Positions 46,667-57,986 of a stretch of 64,000 nucleotides of DNA are shown piece by piece (within the stretch, counting starts at the first letter, position 1; every line of letters starts with the position of its first letter). The notes under the pieces are model-generated. The model did not search any database, was not told the origin of the DNA, and was given only the letters and a program-made list of their open reading frames with translations. The translations under genes were made by a program, and so were the position numbers. The DNA lies in assembly GCF_949987535.1 (NCBI RefSeq), contig NC_080070.1, positions 7,126,016-7,190,015 on the forward strand. The letters run 5' to 3'. Source of the DNA: Balaenoptera acutorostrata (Eukaryota; Chordata; Mammalia; Artiodactyla; Balaenopteridae).

Positions 46667-46793
46667 GTCCCTGTGACGTTTGACGACGTGGCCGTCCATT
46701 TCTCGGAGCAGGAGTGGGGGAACCTGTCCGAGTGGCAGAAGGAGCTGTACAAGAACGTGATGCGGGGCAACTACGAGTCTCTGGTTTCCATGG
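46667..46793 (+). CDS. ZNF777: ZNF777 KRAB A-box exon (variant type)
   Basis: The 127-nt length is typical of KRAB A exons. Acceptor tggtttcag ends at 46666; donor is GTAAGG at 46794; the exon ends one base into the Asp codon. It encodes [18 protein letters not shown] followed by [19 protein letters not shown]. The A box normally recruits TRIM28 through an MLE-type core. Here the equivalent position reads MRG, so TRIM28 binding is expected to be weak or absent, as for other old variant KRAB genes. Upstream long frames (46559-46900) are intron. Confidence 0.96.
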
Positions 46794-47094
46794 GTAAGGA
46801 GACGGCTTCACTGCCCACGGCTTCCCTCCTGCTGGCTGGGGGTTCGTTAGGAGCCCCGGGAGCTCTGAACTCCCAGAGACAATTTTCAAGAGCACAGTAA
46901 ATGAGAGCAGACACCCGTATACCCACATACCTCAGCGCAGCACAGATCAGCACAGCTCGTAAGCAGAGACTCCGCTCTACCCGCGGGGGCCGGGGACAGA
47001 CTCAGACGTCAGCAGTCTCTCACCTTTGTATTATTTTCCCCATGGCCCCTCTATATGTATATATACGTACATACATATATATATCTCTTGAAAT
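46794..47094 (+). other. ZNF777: ZNF777 intron 3, left part
   Basis: Intron after the KRAB exon. A short TA-rich dinucleotide-like stretch lies at 47050-47085. No exon. Confidence 0.55.
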
Positions 47095-47240
47095 TAGTTT
47101 GTCCAGCCAACTATTACTAAGCAGAGTGTGAGGTGCTTTATGAGAATGACATTTAATCCTCACACCTTGCCCGTATGGGAGCTAGGACAGGTGTCAGCCC
47201 TCCTGATAGACCGTCCAGGTGGCTGAACGCTGTCGTCGAT
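47095..47240 (+). mobile_element. MIR SINE
   Basis: 'gaggtgctttatgagaatga', 'catttaatcctcacaccttg' and 'tatgggagctaggacaggtg' match the MIR core in the + direction. Confidence 0.65.
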
Positions 47241-47569
47241 TGAGAGCTTACGTCCCCCAGGTTCTCGTCCCACTCGCGCAGAGACGAGGTATGACCCGGG
47301 GAGTAAACGGTCGTCCTAGGTCCCTACCAGGAAGTTGCGATTTGACTGGGATCTCTCATACCCGACAGTCGGTGGATTCTTGTTGTTTTCGTTAATGAGC
47401 GTATTTGAGGATGAAGACCTGGGAAAATAGGCTTTAGTTGTGTATGTTTCCTTTTCTCTGATATGGGGAACTCTTTGGGCACACAAAAAGTTAGAAAAAC
47501 AAATACGCTGTTGTATAGAAAATCTGATCCTTGCTGGAATTGTTAATTTTATACATCTATACCTCTCCA

Positions 47570-48480
47570 TGGGGTAACTTTTTTTTTCCTGTTCTTTTTA
47601 AAGTATATACATAATTGTGAAAATGCGACAATTTAGATTTGTATAATAAAGAGCAGTCCCCACCCCCAGCCAGCACCGCTCCCTAGAGGTAACGCTCCCC
47701 GGAGGTAACGCTCCCCGGAGGTAACCACCGCGAACCCTTGGGCCGATATTGTTTCTCATCATTTTGCTGCACTCGTGCACATGTGCTTTGTGGTTTGCAC
47801 AAATGGGATCCTTCACTTATTTTACCTAACAGTAGTCAGAGACTGCTTTCCGTGTCAGCGCAGAGGCCTGCTTGAAAGACAGTGCGGTGTTCCCGATGAA
47901 CCGTCGGGCTGTTGATATAGAACTATTGTTGAGCAGCAGCCTGAGTCCCTCTTCCCACTGCCACAGAGGGTTGCAATCAGCATCTCTGCATTTGCGCTCT
48001 TCCGCCAGGATTTCAGTGGGATGGATTCCAGGAGGTGGGTTTGCCGAGGAAAGAGGGTGCTCGTTTACAACGTCACGGGCGCTTCCACGGGCCCTACCCA
48101 GGGCTGTGTATGTTCACGTAACAGAGTGTGACAACACCACCTCCACACCCTGGCCGGAACTGGGGTTCTCCTATTGTAAGATTTGTCTTTTCTGATGGGT
48201 GAAAAATGACGCTGCATTATCGTAACATGTATCTCTTTGATGATTAGGGAGCTTGTGCGTCTTTTCATATGTTTATTGGCCATTTGCATATTTTCTACGA
48301 ATTACCCATTCATATTTTTGGTTTTTTATTTTACCAGCTGTAGAGGCTCTATATATAGTTACAGACATTAATCCTTTGTGTTATGTTTTACACGTGTGTG
48401 TGTGATAGTATTTCCTCCAAGTTTCTTTATCTTTTAAATTTATTTCTAAAGAACTTTAAACTTTTTGTAATGTAAGAAAA
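47570..48480 (-). mobile_element. Old L1M 3' relic, antisense
   Basis: Phrases such as 'tgtggtttgcacaaatggga', 'ggatttcagtgggatggatt', 'tctgatgggtgaaaaatgac' and 'gtcttttcatatgtttattg' are the antisense 3' end of an L1M-type LINE. 47241-47569 shows nothing I can name. Inside, an 18-bp unit (taacgctccccggaggtaac type) occurs twice to three times near 47685-47725. Confidence 0.75.
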
Positions 48481-48683
48481 AACCTATCAGTGTTTTGTTT
48501 CATGGCTTCTATATTTTATCAAGATCAGTTTTTTAATTTATAAAATTTCAAATATCTTCTGCCTTTGTCATGAAAACCTGAGCTGGCATTGGCCACCTGT
48601 GAGCCACAGATGACCAGTTTCCGTCAGTGGGCAAGTGGTGCCCCACTGCTGGTGCCACTGGGAGGACCCGGGATGCGGTTAAC

Positions 48684-48685
48684 AC

Positions 48686-48726
<41 letters not shown>

Positions 48727-48765
48727 GTTAACACACGCGCGCGCACGTGTGCGCACACACTCTGT
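48684..48765 (+). repeat. CA/CG microsatellite
   Basis: About 20 CA units interrupted by CG, then a CGCGCGCACGTG stretch. Confidence 0.95.
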
Positions 48766-48928
48766 GTGCCCTGAGAAGAAGGGCTGGAAACTTGGCCCTT
48801 CCTTTTGCAGCATTGCCGGCCTTGGGTAGGGCAGCTGCTCCCGATGTCACACTCACACAGGTGACACCTTTGTAGCATCCAGTGCAAACTCACCCCATAG
48901 GCTATCTTCTTTTCTTCCTCCTGCGCAG

Positions 48929-49042
48929 ACTATGCAATTTCCAAACCAGACCTCATGTCACAGATGGAGCGCGGGGAGAGGCCGGTCATGCAGGAGCCGG
49001 AAGACTCTGAGGAGGGCGAGGCGCCTGCAGACCCCAGTGCTG
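48929..49042 (+). CDS. ZNF777: ZNF777 coding exon after KRAB A
   Basis: The exon completes the Asp codon and encodes YAISKPDLMSQMERGERPVM and an acidic stretch (PEDSEEGEAPADPSA). It stands where KRAB B-box exons stand, and its SKPDLMSQMERGERP segment has the typical 'KPDLIxxLExGxEP' pattern. Acceptor ctcctgcgcag ends at 48928; donor GTGAGT is at 49043. The length is 114 nt, phase 1 on both sides. Near-identical to the remembered human exon. Confidence 0.95.
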
Positions 49043-51199
49043 GTGAGTGGCTGCCGGTGACCGAGGCCTTCCAGCGCTCAGGGGGCCTGGCGTGGGGTCT
49101 TACAACCCACACTAGACCCTGGCGGGCTGTGTTAGCAGGCTGAGTGCCTCAGGGAAGCCTGCAGGTGCTGGGACCTGCCTGGGGCCTCCTTGATCGCCAG
49201 TGGCCCTAGTGGCTGAGCTGGGAATGCCGTTGCGTTCATTGTCTCGGGGAGCTTTTGACATGACCGAGCGTCACCTCTCTCTTTGCGGGAAACAGAACCG
49301 AAACTGGCAGAAAGGCGTTCCCTTGTCAGGATGCTGGTGCTGGTGAGCCTCGAGCTCCCAGAGGAGGGCCACGTCCCTGGTCCTGTGGCCGGTGAGTGAA
49401 AGGACAGGGACAGACACGGACTTCACCTGAAGCATCCTCCAGTGTGTGGGGCAGGGTCCAGACGAGGCGGTGAGGCGAGGCGGCAGAGAAGCGCAGGCAG
49501 GCCTGGCCGTGGGCTCAGGTGCAGACGCCGGCGTCGGGCTGCCTGCACTTGAACCCCGGCTTCTCTGCGTCCTCGCCCTGTGGTTTTTGTGACTCGGCCT
49601 TTTGGAGGCCCGCTTTCTCATCCGTGAAACAGGACTGGTACTGATAGCCAGGGCCTGGCGTGCTGACCGGCAGGTTCCAGTGGCCCAGGACACGCCAGCT
49701 GCTGCGTCCGTCCGCGTGGGGAGCCGTCCCTTCCACAGCGGCCGCTCAGCAGCCCTCACACTTGCACGGCAGTGCTTTCGGGGTGTGGTTCGTTCCGGAG
49801 CCCCTGCTGTGGAACTGCCCTTGGACTTGCATCACTTCCCTTGGAGGTCTTCCGTGGGAGCAGATCCTTGTCCTTTGTAGCCAGATGTCATGGGTGATCC
49901 TGTCTTTTGAAAAAGGAGGATAATCTAGCAGGAGAACTCACTGGGGCCAACAGCCAGGTCTTGTATGAAGTAACGTCATCGACTCTGGCACCAGGAGGAG
50001 GTCCAGAATCACGTGCAGTCTTGTCGGCCCCAGGGAGTAGGAGCAGAGGTAACTTCCAGAAGAGGCAGGACCCTGAGGAAACATAAGTGCTGGCGTGTTT
50101 CAGAGAAACCCTAAACCAGCATTACTTTCTAGAGATTTGTCTGGAGATTTAAATGGAGGGAAGAGGCAGATCCTGAATTCATTCTGGCAGACAAAATAGA
50201 TGGATTTAAAAGTAGATGAGGTGAGAGTGGGTGTCGGGGACAGGGTGTGGCACGGGGCAGAGTGATCTTTTGTTTGGAGGAAAACAGGTCTGTATGTGAA
50301 AGGTTTGAGCGGCCGCTTCCAAAAACAGGTGTCAGTGGGAACGGAGAGAGTCAAAGGAGAAGAAATCAGAAAGAGGGCTTGGGAGGCAAAGGATGAGAAA
50401 GGGGAGAGGTGGTTTGTGGTAAAAATCCTAGAACCCATCCGCTGTCCCCATGGGGTTTTGTGGTCCGGGTACTGCTTTTGTAGCATCCTCTTAGAAGGGC
50501 TGGGATGGGAACATGGACCCCTTCCTCTGTCTGCTGTTCACACCCTCATCACAGGTGGGCCTCCCACAAAGTGGGGCCAGAATTGAGAGCAAATAACTCC
50601 GGCCCCCTCGGCCCCAGGCGGGGTTGGTTCTGGCACGAGCGCGTCTAAGGCTGGAGCTTCCGTGGGCAGCGGCGGCCTCACAGAGGCTGCCTTGTGTGGC
50701 GGGAATGTGCCGTTTGTTCCACTAACGTCTCAGCCACTAGGAGCCTGAGCGGAGGCGGGGCAGGCGAGGAATGGGAACCACTGCCCCGTGGGCCAGCTGT
50801 AAACTCGCACGTCTGTGTGCCTGCAAGGCCCTGGCCTCGGGGTAGCAGGCTTGTCCTGTGAGTCTGCAGTTATCAGAGCCAGTGGTCACCTGTCATTCGT
50901 GTGTCCTCCCCCCAGAAGAGTGGCCACAAGGCCAGCCCTGGGCCAGACCCAAAGGGTGATACCAATTGAGAATTTTCCTGGTTCCAAGTACACCAAACAT
51001 GGCAATTTTGTGAACTGGCTGAGTAAATGCGTTCAATAAACTGGTACTTATGGCTGGGATCCCTAAGGGCAAGGAGACCTGAAGGTGACTCAGATAGCGA
51101 CCCTGCTCTCAAAATCCTCCAAGCCGGGGCTCCCATTCATGGCTCTTTAAGGGCGAATAGGAGGCCTGGGGAAGCCAGGGACCATTGTCACCTAACAGA
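49043..51199 (+). other. ZNF777: ZNF777 long intron, part 1
   Basis: GC-rich to mixed unique intron. A MIR-like piece lies near 49590-49660 ('tttctcatccgtgaaacagg'). Open frames here lie in different frames without domain signals. Confidence 0.5.
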
Positions 51200-51580
51200 T
51201 TAGCAGAATAAAACAAACAAGCCAGAAGCCATGGCTGAAATCCAAGTTCTCATACACTGTACATAGTTTCAGGCTTTTTAAAGAGCAATTTGATATTTTC
51301 TGGTCTTCAAATATGTTTTAAATATTTAAAATGTTCATTTACTTAACCTAATAATTTCCTTTCTGAGAGTCTATAGCCTAGAAAAGAATCCAAAAATATG
51401 GATTAAGATGTACAAATATTATATTACATTATGATAGATGGTTATACAGCCACTAAAATCACACGTGAAGAGTTTTTACACCATATTTTCCCTTGTATGT
51501 TTATTATTAAGTTCATCTAATATTTTTTGTACCAGGTACTATGTCAAGAGACTGACGTTAACAAACTAAACACCTCATAT
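51200..51580 (+). mobile_element. Probable old L1 3' fragment
   Basis: AT-rich sequence with 'attatgatagatggttatac agccactaaaatcaca' type phrasing typical of decayed L1 ends. Confidence 0.4.
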
Positions 51581-52752
51581 ATGTAAAAATACAGCCAGCC
51601 CCTGTGACAGTGCTGTGGGGACAGGCCTGCAGGGCTCTGGGACACACAGCCCCAAAGGCCTTACTGCGACCAGGTGCCCAGCAAAGGCCTCGGAGGAGGT
51701 GGGACTTTTAGTGGAGGCACAAGGGGGCGTTCCCGTTACTCAGGGGAGAACTCCTCAGAGGGAGGGAAGACTGGAAGCGAGGAGGCTCTCTTTGTAGCCC
51801 AGGTGGGAGGCCTGGCATAGCCCAGGGAGCACAGTGGGTATTTGCGAGGTGTATTTTGGCGTCGGTGGCTGGCGGATGTCGAATATGAGGAGAGGGGGTC
51901 CCGAGGATGAGTCCAGGTCGTGACGCGAGTGAGAGGGTAGGTGGGGGACAACAAGAGGTTCCAACCCATAGAAACGACAGGAACGCGTTAGGTGTGAGGT
52001 CCCAGGACACGTCAAGGAGGTGGTGTTGAGAAAGCAGCTGAGTAGAGGAGCCTGGAGCTCACAGAAGAGCCCTGAGCTAGAGACAGACGTGTGGGCCTCA
52101 GCGTGGACAGGATCAGCTTTCCCAGCCTGGACGGGAGAAGAGAAAGAGCACAGCCTGTGCCCTTGGCCTGGGGCCCTGACTGTTAGGGTAGATTTGGAGA
52201 GTTGGAATATATGGGTGTTAGTTTTGTTTGTTTGTTTTTAAGCTTCCAAGATGATTCTCACGTGCAGCCAGGGTTGAAAGCCACTGCTGTAGGATTTGGA
52301 AAAAGGAGGAGGAACCAGAAGAATCAAAGGGAACAGGAGTGGCCAGAAAGGTAGCAAGAAATTAGGGTAGTGCATTGTCGGGTATTTCAAGAGAAGAGTG
52401 TTTCCGGAAGGAGGGAGCGTGGTTAACAGCGTTGAATTCTGCAGCGTGGTTTAGTTAGGCAGAGACTGCGCGAAGCGTCCATTGGATTTGCAGATTGGCA
52501 GCATCAGAGTGACCTTAGCAAGAAAGAGAAACGTTGGTGGCATGGTTGAGGTGGAAGCCTGTGAGTGGGCTGAGGAGTGGACGGGAGGTGAGGAAGTGGA
52601 GATTGTTCCAGTGTAGCTGTGGGTGGGGAGGAGAAACGCTGGCGGGCCGGGCAGCGTGGGGACTCTTGTTTGCTTAAGATGGGGATTGCCAAAGCCTGTT
52701 TGACATGTTGACAGGAATGAGCCAGTCGATACAGGAGGTTAATGGTATAGAG
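51581..52752 (+). other. ZNF777: ZNF777 long intron, part 2
   Basis: G-rich, purine-rich intronic sequence. No gene. It may contain old repeats that I cannot name. Confidence 0.45.
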
Positions 52753-52764
52753 GTGGATAATGTA

Positions 52765-52889
52765 GGGACTTCCCTGGCGGTCCAGCAGTTAGGACTACGT
52801 GCTCTCACTGCCGAGGGCCCAGGTTCGATCCCTGGTCAGGGAACTAAGATCCCTCAAGCCGCGCGACATAGCCAAAAAAAAAAAAAAGA
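52765..52889 (+). mobile_element. Short CHR-type SINE (CHRS-like)
   Basis: gggacttccctggcggtcca head, B box ggttcgatccc, A-run end; about 125 bp. Target duplication 'gtggataatgta' at 52753-52764 and 52890-52901. Confidence 0.93.
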
Positions 52890-53059
52890 AGTGGATAATG
52901 TAAATGCAATAGGAAGTCAACGATGTTAACAATACTAGGGAAAAAATGGGATGGAAACATACCCAAGTCATATTTCTCTATGTTTTTTTAGAATTTTCTG
53001 AAGTGAGTGTATATTACTTCTTATTCAGCAAAAATAAGTTTTTTAAAAAACAACGCATG

Positions 53060-54840
53060 AAGAAAGACTCCAAGTTAAAGGTGGCAGATTGACCATGTGT
53101 TTACTCCCACCTCCCCAAGACCTTCTAAAACGAGAGCGAAGGGACTTTTTTTAAAAGGAACGGACAAGGAGACAACGGCAGCTAAGTTTTGGAAGGCTGA
53201 GAACAGATGGCTGGGTGATCGCTGATTGAGAAAGCAGAATCCAAAATTGGTGTTGGGGAAGAAACCCAGTTTGCACTCCACCCCCAGCCCTGCTCAAGAC
53301 TCGGGAACTCGCAGTACCAGAGATTCCAGGTGTCTTTGGAAATGGGGGTAAAGGTGAGGCTAAAAACAGAGCATTGGTCAAACATCTTAAGAGGCCTTTA
53401 AACACTGCCATTTCCCTCCATTGCCTCACCCGACCCTGGTAGGTGACCAAGGCTTATTCTCTGGAGATGGTGAACAACAGGGTTTCTGGACGTGGACACC
53501 AGGCACGATTGGGGATGGGTGCCATGTTGAAAACAAGGGAATGAGTGAAGCTTGACAGAGAGGTTGAGATCGCTAGCCTTCTTCCCTAACCTGAATCCCA
53601 AAATGATGCTTACAGCCAAGATTAAACCCTCAGGGCAGGATATTGGAAGAGTCTTATCTGGAGATGCTTGGGGCCAGCCCAAGAGATTTCCCAGGGAAAT
53701 GATCTAGCTAAACAATCCTGCTGGGAAACCAAGCCCTACCTGAACGCACCAAACTTGCAATTCTCTTTTGAATATTCAACTTTTAATATAAATGGACAAC
53801 CAAGAACCACAAGACATTTGGGAAGAGCCTCTAATATACAGAGACAAAGGGGAAAAAAAGCAGAAAAAATAAATTTCAAGGAAACAGAGACCATACGGGG
53901 TGGGGGGGAAGGGGGGAAGTAGGTTTAAATACTTATATATAGTTATACATTTAAAATATGCATTTTTTCATATTCCTTAGATAAAAGAAGTGAATGTATC
54001 CATGACAAAAGTATAATGCTTATCTAAAAAAATAAATAGAAAGGAACTCTTAGAAATTAAAAATATAATAATGCAAATTAAAAACTCAGTAGCAGTGTTA
54101 GAAAATAAAGTTGAATACACAGCCCAGAAAATAGAGCAAAAAGACAAAAAAGAAAATAGGGAGAGAATAAGAAAAGTAAAGGATGGAAGTCTAATGTCCA
54201 GATAATAGAAATATCAGGGTAAAAAATAGCAAAAACAGGGAGAAGGGAATTAGACATGAAAGACTTCAGGAAAAATTCCCAGCGCTTAAAGACAGCTTTC
54301 CAGATTGAAGAGCCCGCCAGCTGTCCAGAAGAGAGGATGAAAACTGACCCAGCCTTAAGTACTTCAGCAGGAAATTTCAGAGCAACTGAGGACCCAGGAG
54401 ATCTGACAGACTTCTGGGAGAAAGACCAGGTTCATACAAAGGAACAAGAATTAGAATGGCATTGGACTTTTCAACAGTATTGGAAGCTACAAGACAGTAG
54501 AACAATTCCTTTAAAAGTCTTTAAATTTTAAAACTGGAAAATATTTTCCAACATTCTAGAATTTGATATCTAGCCAGACTAATCTAATTAAATATGAGAG
54601 TGAAATCGAGACACTGAGATGTTCAAGGTCTGCCATGCGCGCTTTCTCAAGCTGGGGCAGGTACTTTGCCAAATGAGGAAGTAAACCAAGAAAGAGGTGT
54701 AAGGAGCTCCAGCACAAGAGAGGGGAAGGAATCCCTGGGGTGCTGCCGAAGGGGATCCCCAAAAGACAGCTGTGGATCTGGAGGTACCAGTCCACACTGG
54801 AGCATACCAGAGGTTCCAGAAAGTTTTTCTTCAAGTAGGT
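53060..54840 (+). mobile_element. HAL1-like LINE relic
   Basis: It shows the general order of an ORF1-only LINE: 5' region near 53085-53330, an A-rich middle (53760-54230), and an ORF1 C-terminal-like part with 'aaactggaaaatattttcca acattctagaatttgatatc' near 54530-54570. No long frame remains (best 91 codons). Confidence 0.6.
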
Positions 54841-55383
54841 AAAACTGAGGAATCCCCATTATGTTTGGATGTTCTGAGAGGAGGGTTATAGAGCAGGATG
54901 GGGGGAGACATTGGAGCTGACTTAGTGGTAATTAATAGTAAGCTAAGCAAAAGAAAAGAAAACCAGCTCCAGGGGAAGCAAAAAAGTTTACAGGCATAGA
55001 AGAGTACTTCTAGTATGCTACATGGTTCAATTTTAAATAGCAGTTACATAATCCAGTAATGTAAACACCCAACATTAATTCAACCAGAATTACAGGCTGG
55101 GAAAAATCAGGGATTTGGAAGAGATGTGGATGGTTGTAGAAGAGACGGTCCTCACCTCCAGCTCTTGGAAGTCAGTAGACGATGCTTAAAATTGAAAACT
55201 CAAGGAGTAGCAATGCCATTATGTTACGTAGAGTTATGAATATAAGTGACAAAAGAATCAGCTAGAAGAATTGAAAGTGATTGCCTCTGGGGAGCAGGTT
55301 GGGAGGTGGAGGGGAGCCTCTTAATGAGGTTTGAAGAACCCTTCATCCCTCTGGCCTATGTGTATGTATAACTTTTTTAAAAA
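54841..55383 (+). other. ZNF777: ZNF777 long intron, part 3
   Basis: Intronic, possibly LINE-derived A-rich sequence; nothing firm. Confidence 0.4.
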
Positions 55384-55659
55384 ATTTTTTTTAATTAATT
55401 AATTTATTTATTTTTGGCTGTGTTGGGTCTTCGTTTCTGTGCAAGGGCTTTCTCTAGTTGCGGCAAGCAGGGGCCACTCTTCATCGTGGTGCGCGGGCCT
55501 CTCACTGTCGCAGCCTCTCTTGTTGCGGACCACAGGCTCCAGATGCACAGGCTCAGTAGTTGTGGCTCACGGGCCTAGTTGCTCCGCGGCATGTGGGATC
55601 TTCCCAGACCAGGGCTCGAACCCGTGTACCCTGCATTGGCAGGCAGATTCTCAACCACT
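55384..55659 (-). mobile_element. CHR-type SINE, antisense, missing its first ~20 bp
   Basis: Reverse-strand copy with TTAATTAATTTATTT tail at the left. The right edge stops at 'ctcaaccact' and lacks the gcgccaccagggaagccc end (the 5' head), so it is 5'-truncated. Confidence 0.9.
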
Positions 55660-55903
55660 AAAGAAGATTGTAAAAATTAATATACCAAGGTTTAAAAAAT
55701 CTAACAGAAAGTGTAGCCATGAAAAGGTTGGAAAGCCCGTGGCAGCCATCATTTCTTTGCTTTGAGCTGGTGGAGAAAGTTAATGTGGCCACGCTGGTTT
55801 TCACTTTCCAATGAAACTCTGAAGTTGCATCAATGTAATTCAAAAAGAAAAAACGCAGAGAAAGAAAAGTCCCATATAATTCTCTCTCAAGAATCAACAG
55901 CTC

Positions 55904-56035
55904 GGGGCTTCCCTGGCGGTCCAGTAGTTAGGACTCCACGCTTTCACTGTCCAGGGCCCGGTTCAATCCCTGGTCGGGGAACTAAGATCCCACAGGCTGC
56001 ACGGTGCAGCCAAAAAAAAAAAAAAGAGAGAGAGA
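55904..56035 (+). mobile_element. Short CHR-type SINE (CHRS-like)
   Basis: ggggcttccctggcggtcca head, degenerate B box (ggttcaatccc), A-run then GAGA tail. Duplication 'agaatcaacagct' / 'agagtcaacagct' flanks it. Confidence 0.92.
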
Positions 56036-56075
56036 AGAGTCAACAGCTTATTCCTTCCAATTGATGTGCATATAG

Positions 56076-56117
<42 letters not shown>
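56076..56117 (+). repeat. CA microsatellite
   Basis: About 20 uninterrupted CA units. Confidence 0.97.
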
Positions 56118-56119
<2 letters not shown>

Positions 56120-56149
56120 CCTTAATTATATAATACTTTCTCATTGTTA

Positions 56150-56960
56150 AAAAAATTTCTTCAAACAATATAGAAGTACATTGTTTAGCAACTTGTTTTT
56201 TCCAAAAATATATCTTTGACATCTTTACATGTCAAAACATGTAAGTCTCTGTTTTTTAAATAGCAGACGTAGTATTCTGTGTATTGATTTCATACTTTAA
56301 ATAAACTCCCATTGATATACATTTAGAGTCTTTACAAGTTTCAGTGCTTCATTAAAGATCCTTTATAAGTAAATCTTCATGCACTTGTCTGAAACTTATT
56401 TAGAAGTAGACTTTCTGGGTCAAAGGATATACCCATTTAAAAATTTAATAGATATTAGCAAATGCCCTTCAAAACAATTGTGCCACTTTACACACCCTCA
56501 TCTATGCATGAGAAAACCTGTTTCCCCACACCCATGCCAATAGGTGGTATTATCTTTTTATTATTTGCCGGAGTGATGGGTAGAAAAGACAATATTTTGA
56601 TGTTTTCATGCAACCTCTGTAAGAGTGATGTTGAGCATATTTTCACGTATTTATTGGTCGCCAGTATGTCTTATTTATGAATTATCCTTTGCCCATTGTT
56701 CTTTTGGATCATTCATCTTTTTATTATTGATTTATAAAAGCTTTTTAAATATTAAGGATATTAGCTGTCGTCTGTCTTACGTATGCAAATATGTTTCCAA
56801 ATTTATGGTTTACCTTTGTGTGTATCTGTGATATAGCTGTTTAAAATTCTTGTGTCCAAATTTATTAAGTTTAAGTTTCTATGTATTCAGATTTACCAGA
56901 AATTTTCTTTATGGTGGGTGGGCTTCATACCAAGTGGAGAAATACTTACTCAGCCTGTTT
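56150..56960 (-). mobile_element. Old L1M 3' relic, antisense
   Basis: 'cattgatatacatttagagt', 'agacttt ctgggtcaaagga', 'aaacctgtttccccacaccc' and 'gttgagcatattttcacgta' are the antisense 3' end of an L1M-type LINE, same class as 47570-48480. Confidence 0.75.
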
Positions 56961-57671
56961 TATTCAGTAAACATTATGATCACAGGCCTTGGACCTACGA
57001 GCTTTCCAAAAATCTATAAAAATATTTGAAAGCTGAAATAAGATATTTTTTGCTCCAGAAAACAAAAAGAAAATTACAAAATGTAGATAATTAAATGTTT
57101 AACTGTGTCTCCCAATATAACATTATACCAGCTTCATTAATTATTAAATTTAGTGTCCACAAACATTTAATACGTTTGAAACCAATTTGTAGCAGAGATT
57201 TTTCCCATCTCAGAAGAGTTCTTATGAAGAAATGTGATTACAGAGACTAACAACCAATCACAAATTAAATGTTTATCACCAAACAGTGTCAAGGCAAAGC
57301 TACAAAAATTTTTTTCCAAAAAATTTACACCAAAAGATTATAGTTGGTATGTGTTGTTCACGTTTAATATGTTTGGCGTGACTGACCAGCTTCCAGAAAC
57401 TAAAGGAAGGAAGGAAGGAGGGAGGGGAAAAAGCTGTGCTTTTTTCTAATACTAGTATGATTTCATTATTTATGTCTAAAGTTTTGATTCATCCATAATT
57501 TATTTTGAGGTGAGATATGTGAAGATGGTTTTTTTGTTTTTTTCCTTGTAGTCAGGAAGCCAGTTGTCTCCACTTCATTTACCTAAACGTTTTCCCACTG
57601 GTTTGAAATGCTACCTTTGGTCATAAACTATATTCCCACAATGTATGTGTCTTTGATTAATTTTTTTTTTA
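56961..57671 (+). other. ZNF777: ZNF777 long intron, part 4
   Basis: AT-rich sequence, possibly further LINE remnants (57480-57660). No gene. Confidence 0.4.
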
Positions 57672-57986
57672 AAGGAATTCCTTTTATTTTTATTTATTTA
57701 TATTTATTTATTTATTTATTTTTGGCTGTGTTGGTTCTTCGTTTCTGTGCGAGGGCTTTCTCTAGTTGCGGCAAGCGGGGGCCACTCTTCATCGCGGTGC
57801 GCGGGCCTCTCACCATCGCGGCCTCTCTTGTTGCGGAGCACAGGCTCCAGACGCGCAGGCTCAGTAGTTGTGGCTCACGGGCCTAGTTGCTCCGCGGCAT
57901 GTGGGATCTTCCCAGACCAGGGCTCGAACCCGTGTCCCCTGCATTGGCAGGCAGATTCTCAACCACTGCGCCACCAGGGAAGCCCC
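57672..57986 (-). mobile_element. CHR-type SINE, antisense
   Basis: Complete reverse-strand copy, head at 57986, TATTTATT tail at 57690-57722; duplication 'tgattaattttttt' at about 57654 and 57988. Confidence 0.94.

Noticed and set aside
47095..47240. Another seed of the 51-bp array in the ZNF777 intron
   Set aside because: It is a MIR of the same family but single-copy and diverged, with no tandem unit.
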